Positions 1 through 4,782 of a stretch of DNA of 5,055 nucleotides are shown piece by piece. Every line of letters begins with the position of its first letter. Position 1 is the stretch's first letter. Position numbers and translations under genes: made by a program. The DNA is from Desulfobacteraceae bacterium (GTDB taxonomy: Bacteria > Desulfobacterota > Desulfobacteria > Desulfobacterales > UBA11574). Location of the stretch: assembly GCA_029857875.1 (NCBI GenBank), contig JAOUGB010000224.1:1-5055 (forward strand), given 5' to 3'. The notes under the pieces are model-generated. The model saw nothing but the letters and a program-made list of their open reading frames with translations. It was not told the DNA's origin and did no database searches.

Positions 1-414
1 TTTGCCGATGCCCATGTGAAGCTTCGTCCGGTGGATTTTGCCACGGACGGTGTATTCGTGTGCGGGCTGGCCCATGCGCCCAAACCCATCGATGAATCCA
101 TTACACAGGCCCAGGCCGCTGTGTCACGCGCCGTGACACTTTTATCCAAAAAGACTTTATTTTCCAGCGGAATTGTTGCCGAAACAAATCCGTTTAATTG
201 CAGTTCCTGCGGCGTGTGTGTGTCTGTATGTCCTTACTCGGCGCCGGGTTTCATCGAACAGGGGCCCTTTACCGGAAAGGCGAAGATCAATCCGGTACTT
301 TGCAAAGGCTGCGGTCTCTGCGTGGCTTCCTGCCGATCCGGTGCGATCCGTCTCAAAGGCTTCGATAATGATCAGATCTTTGCGCAGATTTTTGCGTTGG
401 ATAAGGTAGGATGA
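1..414 (+). CDS. hdrA: HdrA-type heterodisulfide reductase subunit A, C-terminal part (5' end outside window)
   Basis: This is the last 137 residues of an HdrA-like flavoprotein, open at the left edge and ending at TGA 412-414. The first visible residues (LRPVDFATDGVFVCGLAHAP) and the following KPIDESITQAQAAVSRA match the end of the FAD-binding domain of HdrA. Two C-x2-C-x2-C-x3-C motifs follow, at visible residues 67-77 and 101-111, forming the C-terminal 2x[4Fe-4S] ferredoxin module. HdrA carries the FAD at which electrons bifurcate, and its C-terminal clusters are thought to deliver electrons to ferredoxin or to a partner subunit. The protein is cytoplasmic. The neighbouring FlxD is its expected electron donor. 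The N-terminal part, where some relatives carry selenocysteine, is not visible. The stop TGA is not a selenocysteine codon: the family ends here and a TAG follows two codons later. Assignment to the HdrA family is secure; whether it pairs with HdrBC cannot be seen. Confidence 0.93.
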   Translation, partial: FADAHVKLRPVDFATDGVFVCGLAHAPKPIDESITQAQAAVSRAVTLLSKKTLFSSGIVAETNPFNCSSCGVCVSVCPYSAPGFIEQGPFTGKAKINPVLCKGCGLCVASCRSGAIRLKGFDNDQIFAQIFALDKVG

Positions 415-420
415 AATTAG

Positions 421-468
421 TAAATAGTGAATAGTAAATAGGAAACAGGAAATAGGGGTAGGAAATAG
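421..468 (+). repeat. degenerate 7-base tandem repeat in hdrA-flxD spacer
   Basis: The spacer 415-534 has no gene. Its first half is a tandem run of about seven units of a heptamer: TAAATAG, TGAATAG, TAAATAG, GAAACAG, GAAATAG, GGGTAG (one base short) and GAAATAG. The strand is almost entirely A, G and T with no C except one. The same heptad type (TAGAAAA on the complementary strand) recurs at 2202-2236, which suggests a dispersed intergenic repeat family rather than chance low complexity. The rest of the spacer (469-520) shows no clear promoter. Function is unknown. Confidence 0.6.
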
Positions 469-513
469 GTGATGTGTTGATGATAATAAGTTCCATAACA
501 GATAACCCTGTGA

Positions 514-526
514 CCTGAATCAGGAG
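514..526 (+). promoter_or_regulatory. ribosome binding site of flxD, within a small hairpin
   Basis: A good Shine-Dalgarno sequence AGGAG lies at 522-526, eight bases before the ATG at 535, and supports that start. The bases CCTG (514-517) and CAGG (521-524) are complementary with an AAT loop, so the 5' half of the ribosome binding site can be paired. The stem is only four base pairs, so any control by structure is speculative. Confidence 0.5.
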
Positions 527-534
527 ATGTTAAT

Positions 535-966
535 ATGTCAGACTGGGAACCCAAAATCGTCAGTTTTTTATGCAACTGGTGCAGTTATGGCGCCGCAGAT
601 CTAGCGGGCGTCAGCAGAATGGAATATCCGCCCCATATCCGGGTGATTCGAATCCCCTGTACCGGTCGAATGAGTTCGAAGTTTATTCTGGCCGCCTTCA
701 GACAGAGCGCGGACGGCGTCTGGGTGTCCGGGTGACATCCCGGAGATTGCCATTACCTGGAAGGTAATTACTATGCCCGAAGAAAATTTGCGCTGTTTAA
801 AAACTTTATTGAATATATGGGGATTGAGCCCGGCCGCCTCCAGTTTTCCTGGATCTCCTCTGCAGAGTCGACGAAATTTGTGGAAGTGGTGAATGAGGTC
901 ACTGACGTGATCAAGGCGCTGGGACCTCTTGAAAAATTCGTAAAAACAGAAGCCAAGGTCGCTTAA
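535..966 (+). CDS. flxD: FlxD/MvhD-family [2Fe-2S] subunit, selenoprotein with in-frame TGA at 733-735
   Basis: Reading from ATG 535 to TAA 964-966 gives 143 residues if TGA 733-735 is read as selenocysteine (residue 67). The N-terminal part has C13-x2-C16 (FLCNWCSYGAADLAG) and C42 in IPCTGRM. The TGA sits exactly where the family has Cys in G-C-HPGDCHY, and C72 follows. The frame then continues without interruption through EGNYYARRKFALFKNFIEYMG and ends in a typical charged tail, so the total length is normal for MvhD (about 140). MvhD carries a [2Fe-2S] cluster and passes electrons from a hydrogenase or dehydrogenase module to HdrA; here the donor would be FlxBC/FlxA. Selenocysteine at this position is known in MvhD/VhuD relatives and in BamF. 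A plain nonsense mutation is much less likely, because the downstream half is fully conserved in frame and a SECIS-like hairpin follows. Automatic callers would report only the first 66 residues. The gene ends one base before flxC. Confidence 0.93.
733..779 (+). promoter_or_regulatory. bacterial SECIS-like element for selenocysteine insertion
   Basis: Directly after the TGA codon (733-735), ATTACC (752-757) and GGTAAT (763-768) form a perfect six-base-pair stem capped by the five-base loop TGGAA (758-762). There are 22 bases between the TGA and the loop, and a GG lies at loop positions 2-3. Both agree with what is known of bacterial SECIS hairpins: an apical loop roughly 16-37 bases after UGA, with a G among its first two bases to contact SelB. 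An outer CGG (741-743) could pair with CCG (777-779), but the region between them is mostly open. The element lies in coding sequence for residues 67-82. Confidence 0.75.
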
Positions 967-967
967 G

Positions 968-1915
968 ATGCTATCCTACATTGATAAAATAAAAGAAATT
1001 TCCCGTCGGCTCTTAAAAGAAGCCAAAGTGGACATGGTGATCGGATTCAGAAAAGGCACCGTGCCGATGATGAATGAACCCTGTTTTGTGAAAACAACGG
1101 AGGCTGTAGACAATCTGGTGTGGGACAGCAACTGCGGAATTAATCTTGCGAATTATCTGACCAACAGAAAGGAAAAAATCGGTATTGTTGCCAAAGGATG
1201 TGATTCTCGAAACATTGTCACCCATATTATCGAAAACAAAATCAAACGGGATCAGGTGGTGATTATCGGCGTGCCCTGCAAGGGAATGATCGACCGGCAC
1301 AACATCGAAGCCATGGACGAAGCTGAAATCAAAGAAGTAATAGAGACCGATGGCACCATCCAAATCAAGGGCGACGGTTTTGAAAAAACACTGGATAAAG
1401 AAGAAGTGCTCCAACAAAACTGTGCCATTTGCGTTCACCGAAATCCGGTGATCTATGATGAGCTGGTGGCCGACGAAGTAAAAGAGCAGACCGATGTGGA
1501 CCGGTATGAAGATGTCCGTCATATTGAAGCATTGTCACCCGATGAGAAATGGGATTTTTTTGAAGACCTTTTGTCGACGTGTATCCGCTGTTATGCATGT
1601 AGAAACGCCTGTCCGCTCTGCTACTGTCCCACCTGCTTTGTGGACGAATCACGACCCCAATGGGTGGGCAAAAGCCAGGATCCCACAGACATCAGGACGT
1701 TTCATTTTTTAAGAGCATACCATTGTGCCGGCCGATGTACCGATTGCGGGGCCTGTGAGCGCGCCTGTCCCATGGGAATCAAGGTTCGATTGTTGACAAA
1801 AAAACTGGAGAAAGACTGCCTGGAGCTGTTTGACTGGGAAGCGGGAATGACATTGGAGAAACGGCCGCCCTTGGATACGTACAGGCCGGATGACCCGGAT
1901 AAGTTTATTAGATGA
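968..1915 (+). CDS. flxC: FlxC-like iron-sulfur subunit (FrhB/FdhB-like N-terminus plus 4Fe-4S dicluster domain)
   Basis: The protein has 315 residues, is soluble and has no signal peptide. The N-terminal two thirds resemble the F420 hydrogenase/formate dehydrogenase beta-subunit type: VIGFRKGTVPM near residue 25, KGCDSRN at 76-82, GVPCKG at 101-106 and a C152-x2-C155 pair (QNCAIC). The C-terminal part is a dicluster ferredoxin domain. Its first site is C205-x2-C208-x2-C211-x3-C215P, followed by extra cysteines 218, 220 and 223. Its second site is C257-x2-C260-x2-C263-x3-C267P, preceded by C253. In Flx-Hdr complexes this subunit relays electrons between FlxA/FlxB and FlxD. The ATG at 968 is one base after the flxD stop, and the weak AAGG at 955-958 lies inside flxD, so translation is probably coupled. 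Which of this protein and the next is called FlxB or FlxC is decided by resemblance: the next one is the HydB/AsrA-like one. An exact flavin or nucleotide ligand cannot be stated. Confidence 0.82.
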   Translation: MLSYIDKIKEISRRLLKEAKVDMVIGFRKGTVPMMNEPCFVKTTEAVDNLVWDSNCGINLANYLTNRKEKIGIVAKGCDSRNIVTHIIENKIKRDQVVIIGVPCKGMIDRHNIEAMDEAEIKEVIETDGTIQIKGDGFEKTLDKEEVLQQNCAICVHRNPVIYDELVADEVKEQTDVDRYEDVRHIEALSPDEKWDFFEDLLSTCIRCYACRNACPLCYCPTCFVDESRPQWVGKSQDPTDIRTFHFLRAYHCAGRCTDCGACERACPMGIKVRLLTKKLEKDCLELFDWEAGMTLEKRPPLDTYRPDDPDKFIR

Positions 1916-1945
1916 CGAGTATTCAATGACCAAAAGCTTTAAGCC

Positions 1946-2236
1946 AGAAATAGGAAAGAGAAAAGAGGAAAGAGGATAAGGGCAAATCACGGACAAACAC
2001 AAATATTTTGAAAAATAAGAAAGTAAGAAGGTGAAGAGCAAGAAGGTGGGAAGGTAAGAAGGTTGGCATGTCTTAGAGCCTCCGACCCCTGGTCGCCTCT
2101 GGCGCCGCCGAAGGCGGGTAAACTTCTGATTTTCTAACCTGCTTAACTTCCTGTTTTCCGAGACCTTCTCATCTTCTAATTACATTTGCATGCACTTGCG
2201 GTTATCTATTTTCTAATTCCTATTTTCTATTTTCTA
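1946..2236. repeat. large imperfect fold-back element made of 7- and 8-base repeats
   Basis: The left half is purine-rich and the right half pyrimidine-rich. The outer left arm 1946-1971 contains heptads TAGGAAA, GAGAAAA, GAGGAAA (then GAGGATA). It pairs with 2202-2228 at about 21 of 26 positions with one gap. The outer right arm is five heptads: TTATCTA, TTTTCTA, ATTCCTA, TTTTCTA and TTTTCTA (2202-2236). Further in, 2016-2062 is six degenerate octads of consensus TAAGAAGG, and its start (2014-2032) pairs with 2163-2181 at 15 of 19 positions. The centre holds three GC-rich hairpins (2083-2117). This nested symmetry resembles a non-autonomous mobile or fold-back element, but no target duplication was identified and there is no transposase. 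The heptad type is shared with 421-468. Confidence 0.6.
2083..2117. repeat. cluster of three short GC-rich hairpins at the centre of the fold-back element
   Basis: Three perfect short hairpins sit side by side: CGACC/GGTCG with loop CCT (2083-2095), CGCC/GGCG with loop TCT (2094-2104) and CCGCC/GGCGG with loop GAA (2105-2117). The first two share bases and so exclude each other. They stand out from the surrounding AT-rich, low-complexity sequence. No T-run follows, so this is not a standard intrinsic terminator. It could be the tip of the larger fold-back or a separate REP-like unit. Confidence 0.5.
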
Positions 2237-2317
2237 AAAAAAAGAGACATTGTTTGGATTTTGAAATTTCGATTATTGGAATTTCAATAAGTCAATGAAC
2301 TTCCAACAAAGGCATAA

Positions 2318-3364
2318 ATGATGAAGGTTGTAAAGATTGACAAGAAAGACTGGGCCAAAGGTCTTGAACGCTTATCGAAGACCTATCAATTGTTCGGTCC
2401 GGCAATACAGGATGCGTTTTTTGTCTTCAAAGCGTTAAAAGACGGTGAACTTCCGGATTTGGATGTTCAAAACACCCGGCTTTCGCCAAGATCCGTCATA
2501 TATCCGCAGTCTGAAAAAATGTTTGAATACAGCCTGGATGAAAACCAGGAGGATCATCACATTTTAAAAGAAATTGACAAAAAATATTCACCCCAAGCCA
2601 TCATCGGCATCAGGCCCTGCGATGCCAAGGCGTTTTTGCTGGTCAAACGAAACTTCGATACACCGGAATTTAAGGATCCTTACTGGATCAAATCTTACGA
2701 GGCAACCACCCTTGTGGGCCATGCCTGCAATGCTCCGTGCAGCAGTTGTTTCTGCACGACCTCCGGTTGCGGTCCCTTTCATGAGAAAGGGCTGGACATA
2801 CTTCTGACGGATGTCGACGATTATTATTTGGCCAAGATCATTACGGAAAAAGGAGAAAGGCTTCTGGCGGCAGCCGGCTGGGAGACTGAAGCCGATCATG
2901 CTCTAAGTGATCGGATTGAAACCATGAAGGCGGCGGCAGAGGCAAAGATAACCTCCCGGGTGTCCACGGACCAATTGAAAGATAAAAACACCACAGACCT
3001 TTTTGAAGCGTCTTTTTGGGAAGATGTGGCCTTTGCCTGCATCAACTGCGGGACCTGTACCTATGTTTGTCCAACGTGCTGGTGTTTCGATATTCAGGAT
3101 GAAACCCATGGACTTTCCGGCATCCGCATGCGCAACTGGGACAGCTGCATGTATCCGCTCTTCACCCATCACGGCTCCGGCCATAACCCCAGGGATACAA
3201 AGACGCAGAGAGTCCGCCAACGGTTTATGCACAAGCTGAAATATTATGTGGACAAATATGACAATGGCATTCAATGTGTCGGTTGCGGTCGATGCGTTCG
3301 TTTCTGCCCGGTGAACATCGACATTCGAAGGGTCTGCGATTTGATGGATAGCTTTGAACTTTAG
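2318..3364 (+). CDS. flxB: FlxB-like iron-sulfur subunit (HydB/AsrA family, 4Fe-4S dicluster)
   Basis: The protein has 348 residues and belongs with the beta subunit of sulfhydrogenase (HydB) and anaerobic sulfite reductase subunit A. Visible motifs in order: GIRPCDAKAF at 97-106; a cysteine-rich block with C137, C141, C144, C146 and C151 (CNAPCSSCFC...GCGPF); then two ferredoxin sites, C241-x2-C244-x2-C247-x3-C251P with extra C254 and C256, and C320-x2-C323-x2-C326-x3-C330P. The length is normal for the family. The subunit is cytoplasmic and, by family analogy, accepts electrons from the FAD subunit encoded next (flxA) and passes them on. HydB/HydG and AsrA/AsrB pairs show the same partnership. 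Two adjacent ATGs (2318 and 2321) are possible starts behind AAAGG 2308-2312. The second gives the more usual eight-base spacing and the start MKVVKID. The gene is intact. It is separated from flxC by a repeat-filled gap and from flxA by an AT-rich gap. Confidence 0.88.
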   Translation: MMKVVKIDKKDWAKGLERLSKTYQLFGPAIQDAFFVFKALKDGELPDLDVQNTRLSPRSVIYPQSEKMFEYSLDENQEDHHILKEIDKKYSPQAIIGIRPCDAKAFLLVKRNFDTPEFKDPYWIKSYEATTLVGHACNAPCSSCFCTTSGCGPFHEKGLDILLTDVDDYYLAKIITEKGERLLAAAGWETEADHALSDRIETMKAAAEAKITSRVSTDQLKDKNTTDLFEASFWEDVAFACINCGTCTYVCPTCWCFDIQDETHGLSGIRMRNWDSCMYPLFTHHGSGHNPRDTKTQRVRQRFMHKLKYYVDKYDNGIQCVGCGRCVRFCPVNIDIRRVCDLMDSFEL

Positions 3365-3706
3365 GACTGACTTCGTGGCTGAAATATCAATAACAGTTTA
3401 GTCCTTTAAAACAAGCCCGGTTTTAAACGAGCTTCAAGTGTGATTAAATTTTATTCTGAAAACTGTTTGAGTGGATTAGGGATTGTTATGAAAGAACCAT
3501 CGTCGAATTACTTTAAGGCTAAAAGTTTTTGTTAAACTACAGCCCCTTATTAATGGCCCTGACTAGTTCTTTCATTACGGACCCTTATCTACGAGTTTTT
3601 TCAGAAAAAATTTAATTATACTTGAAGCGGCAACATTTTTAAAAAGTTAAAGCTTTACTAATTTTATAAGATGAATCAATTGCCAATCCTCAAAGGAGAA
3701 GTAGAC
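3365..3706. other. AT-rich non-coding gap between flxB and flxA
   Basis: No gene is supported in this gap. A stem AGGACTGA (3363-3370) / TTAGTCCT (3398-3405, one G-U pair) overlaps the flxB stop, but its loop is 27 bases and only three Ts follow, so it is a poor terminator. A second weak stem pairs 3413-3419 with 3428-3434, with one mismatch. Further on are an A/T-only stem (TTTTTT 3596-3601, AAAAAA 3605-3610), a near-palindrome at 3632-3648 and the perfect palindrome TAAAGCTTTA at 3648-3657. TATACT at 3617-3622 resembles a -10 box but has no good -35 at the right distance. The gap could hold a promoter for flxA; this is not shown. Confidence 0.55.
3692..3698 (+). promoter_or_regulatory. strong ribosome binding site that sets a GTG start for flxA
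   Basis: AAAGGAG lies eight bases before GTG 3707-3709. It is the strongest Shine-Dalgarno sequence in the window. The in-frame upstream ATG at 3671 is preceded by TTTATAAG with no Shine-Dalgarno, so the GTG is the better start. Confidence 0.75.
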
Positions 3707-4552
3707 GTGCAAAATCCGTATTTGCCGTATCCGGTTCGGATCGAAGAGATCATCACCGAAACCGAAGATAAAAATCTTAAAACATTCAAACTGGTGTTTT
3801 TAAACCCGGATGATGAAAATAAATTCAATTACCATGCCGGCCAGTTTGCCGAACTTTCCATTGCCGGAAAAGGAGAAATTCCCATTGGGATTGCTTCATC
3901 GCCAACGGAAAAAGGGTTTTTAATGTTTACCGTCAACAAAGTGGGTCTGGTAACATCGCATCTTCACAACATGAAACCCGGAGATATTATGGGGGTGCGC
4001 GGCCCTCTGGGTAACTGGTATCCATGGGATATCATGGAAGGAAAGAATGTTGTCATCATCGGCGGCGGTTTTGCCTTTACCACCCTTCGATCGTCCATTA
4101 TATACATGCTGGATCCGGCAAATCGTCCAAAATTTGGAGAAATTCATGTAATATACGGCGCACGCACACCCGGAATGCTTCTGTACAGGGACGAACTTTC
4201 CGAATGGGAAAAACGGGATGATATTCACATGCACATTACGGTGGACGCCACCGATGATCCGGACTGGAAGTATAATGTCGGTTTTGTGCCGACCATTACC
4301 GATCAGAAAGCCCCTCCCGGAAGCGCAGACACCTATGCCATTGTCTGCGGACCTCCCATCATGATCAAATTTACCCAACCGGTGTTGGACAAACTCGACT
4401 ATGCCCATGACCACATCATCATGTCACTTGAAATGCGCATGAAATGCGGTATCGGAATTTGCGGCCGATGCAATATCGGCAAAGAGTTTGTTTGCAAAGA
4501 CGGTCCTGTCTTTACGCTGGATCAGTTGAATAATATGCCGAAAGAATATTAA
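3707..4552 (+). CDS. flxA: FlxA-like FAD/NAD(P)-binding oxidoreductase with C-terminal [2Fe-2S] site
   Basis: From GTG 3707 this is 281 residues; ATG 3671 would add twelve residues (293). It is a ferredoxin-NADP reductase-type protein of the HydG/AsrB/PyrK group. The N-terminal beta-barrel FAD domain shows HAGQFAEL near residue 45 and IGIASSP near 62. The Rossmann domain has VVIIGGGFAFTTLRS at about 115-129 and CGPP at 214-217. The C-terminal cysteines C247-x4-C252-x2-C255-x7-C263 form a PyrK-like [2Fe-2S] site. The likely role is to oxidise NAD(P)H and feed electrons to FlxB/FlxC and on to HdrA. The start NPYLPYPVRI directly after the GTG is the usual beginning of this family, which agrees with the ribosome binding site. 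One oddity is the GGGFAFTTLRS loop, where related proteins usually have GGGIG-x-APLRS. Its effect on nucleotide choice is unknown. The protein is cytoplasmic and the gene is intact. Confidence 0.9.
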   Translation: MQNPYLPYPVRIEEIITETEDKNLKTFKLVFLNPDDENKFNYHAGQFAELSIAGKGEIPIGIASSPTEKGFLMFTVNKVGLVTSHLHNMKPGDIMGVRGPLGNWYPWDIMEGKNVVIIGGGFAFTTLRSSIIYMLDPANRPKFGEIHVIYGARTPGMLLYRDELSEWEKRDDIHMHITVDATDDPDWKYNVGFVPTITDQKAPPGSADTYAIVCGPPIMIKFTQPVLDKLDYAHDHIIMSLEMRMKCGIGICGRCNIGKEFVCKDGPVFTLDQLNNMPKEY

Positions 4553-4676
4553 TCCAATTGAGCGATTGCCGATTTTACCGAATCTGCAGCGTTATGAGAC
4601 ATTTGCAGTAGCATACTACGGCTGCATGTCTCATGCCTTGCATCTCCGGCAAACTCGACAATCGCTCAATCGGATT
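4551..4676. repeat. 126-base long inverted repeat overlapping the flxA stop codon
   Basis: The outer arms 4551-4580 and 4647-4676 are complementary at 26 of 30 positions, beginning with the last two bases of the flxA TAA. Inside, TGCA (4585-4588/4639-4642), the nine-base ATGAGACAT/ATGTCTCAT (4594-4602/4626-4634) and GCAG/CTGC (4605-4608/4622-4625) continue the stem, separated by small internal loops. TAG/CTA with loop CATA lies at the tip. Such a long stem could protect the 3' end of the transcript or act as a barrier. Its size and terminal inverted arms also fit a small non-autonomous mobile element or palindromic repeat. No T-run follows it. Confidence 0.8.
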
Positions 4677-4715
4677 CGTCAAAATATTTTCGATACCCAA
4701 TTTCATCTTGAGATC

Positions 4716-4743
4716 GTGACTTTTTTAAAACATGTGTTATGTT
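4716..4743 (+). promoter_or_regulatory. candidate sigma-70 promoter for the rseC-like gene
   Basis: GTGACT (4716-4721, four of six to TTGACA) and TATGTT (4738-4743, four of six to TATAAT) are separated by 16 bases. An extended -10 TG lies one base before the -10 box. Transcription would begin near 4750, about 33 bases before the ATG. Placement just after the long inverted repeat fits a new transcription unit. This is a sequence match only. Confidence 0.4.
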
Positions 4744-4782
4744 GTGGCGTAGAAGGCATTAAATCCCGAGAAAGGAAACATC

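Larger units (their letters stand above)
1916..2317. other. 402-base non-coding gap between flxC and flxB
   Basis: There is no credible gene on either strand. The gap is dominated by the fold-back repeat described at 1946-2236. Before it is a short tail (1916-1945) in which the flxC frame would run on for only eight residues to TAA 1940-1942. After it, 2237-2317 begins with an A8 run and an AT-rich stretch that includes TTTCGATTATTGGAATTTC. I see no convincing sigma-70 promoter or U-rich terminator, so flxB may be transcribed through from upstream. An AAAGG at 2308-2312 serves as the ribosome binding site for flxB. Confidence 0.7.

Noticed and set aside
412..414. TGA ending hdrA as a second selenocysteine codon
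   Set aside because: A TAG follows after two codons, and the protein already has its normal C-terminal length beyond the second ferredoxin motif.
421..468. Heptad array as a CRISPR
   Set aside because: The units are 7 bases, directly adjacent and without unique spacers.
771..956. Minus-strand 61-codon reading frame opposite the second half of flxD
   Set aside because: It is the antisense of conserved flxD coding sequence, with no ribosome binding site or family resemblance.
733..966. flxD as a pseudogene or a gene truncated by a nonsense mutation
   Set aside because: The frame downstream of TGA is intact to a normal end, the family motif continues directly, the TGA is at the conserved Cys position and a SECIS-like hairpin follows.
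535..966. BamF of a class II benzoyl-CoA reductase cluster
   Set aside because: BamF is also a selenocysteine-containing MvhD relative, but the neighbours here are FlxC, FlxB and FlxA types rather than BamB-BamI subunits.
1013..1522. Minus-strand 169-codon reading frame
   Set aside because: It lies fully antisense to flxC and its product has an unnatural His/Phe-rich composition typical of a shadow frame.
1913..1915. TGA ending flxC as selenocysteine
   Set aside because: Read-through would add only nine residues (one of them Sec) before TAA at 1940-1942, with no family-like sequence and no clear hairpin.
1709..2041. Minus-strand 110-codon reading frame over the flxC end and the fold-back repeat
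   Set aside because: It is made of antisense flxC and low-complexity repeat sequence, with no recognisable domain.
3488..3535. Fifteen-codon reading frame (MKEPSSNYFKAKSFC) as a leader peptide for flxA
   Set aside because: There is no attenuator structure downstream and no run of regulatory codons; a chance short frame is as likely.
3554..3573. Sigma-54 type promoter starting at TGGCCCT
   Set aside because: The required GC element about ten bases after the GG is missing.
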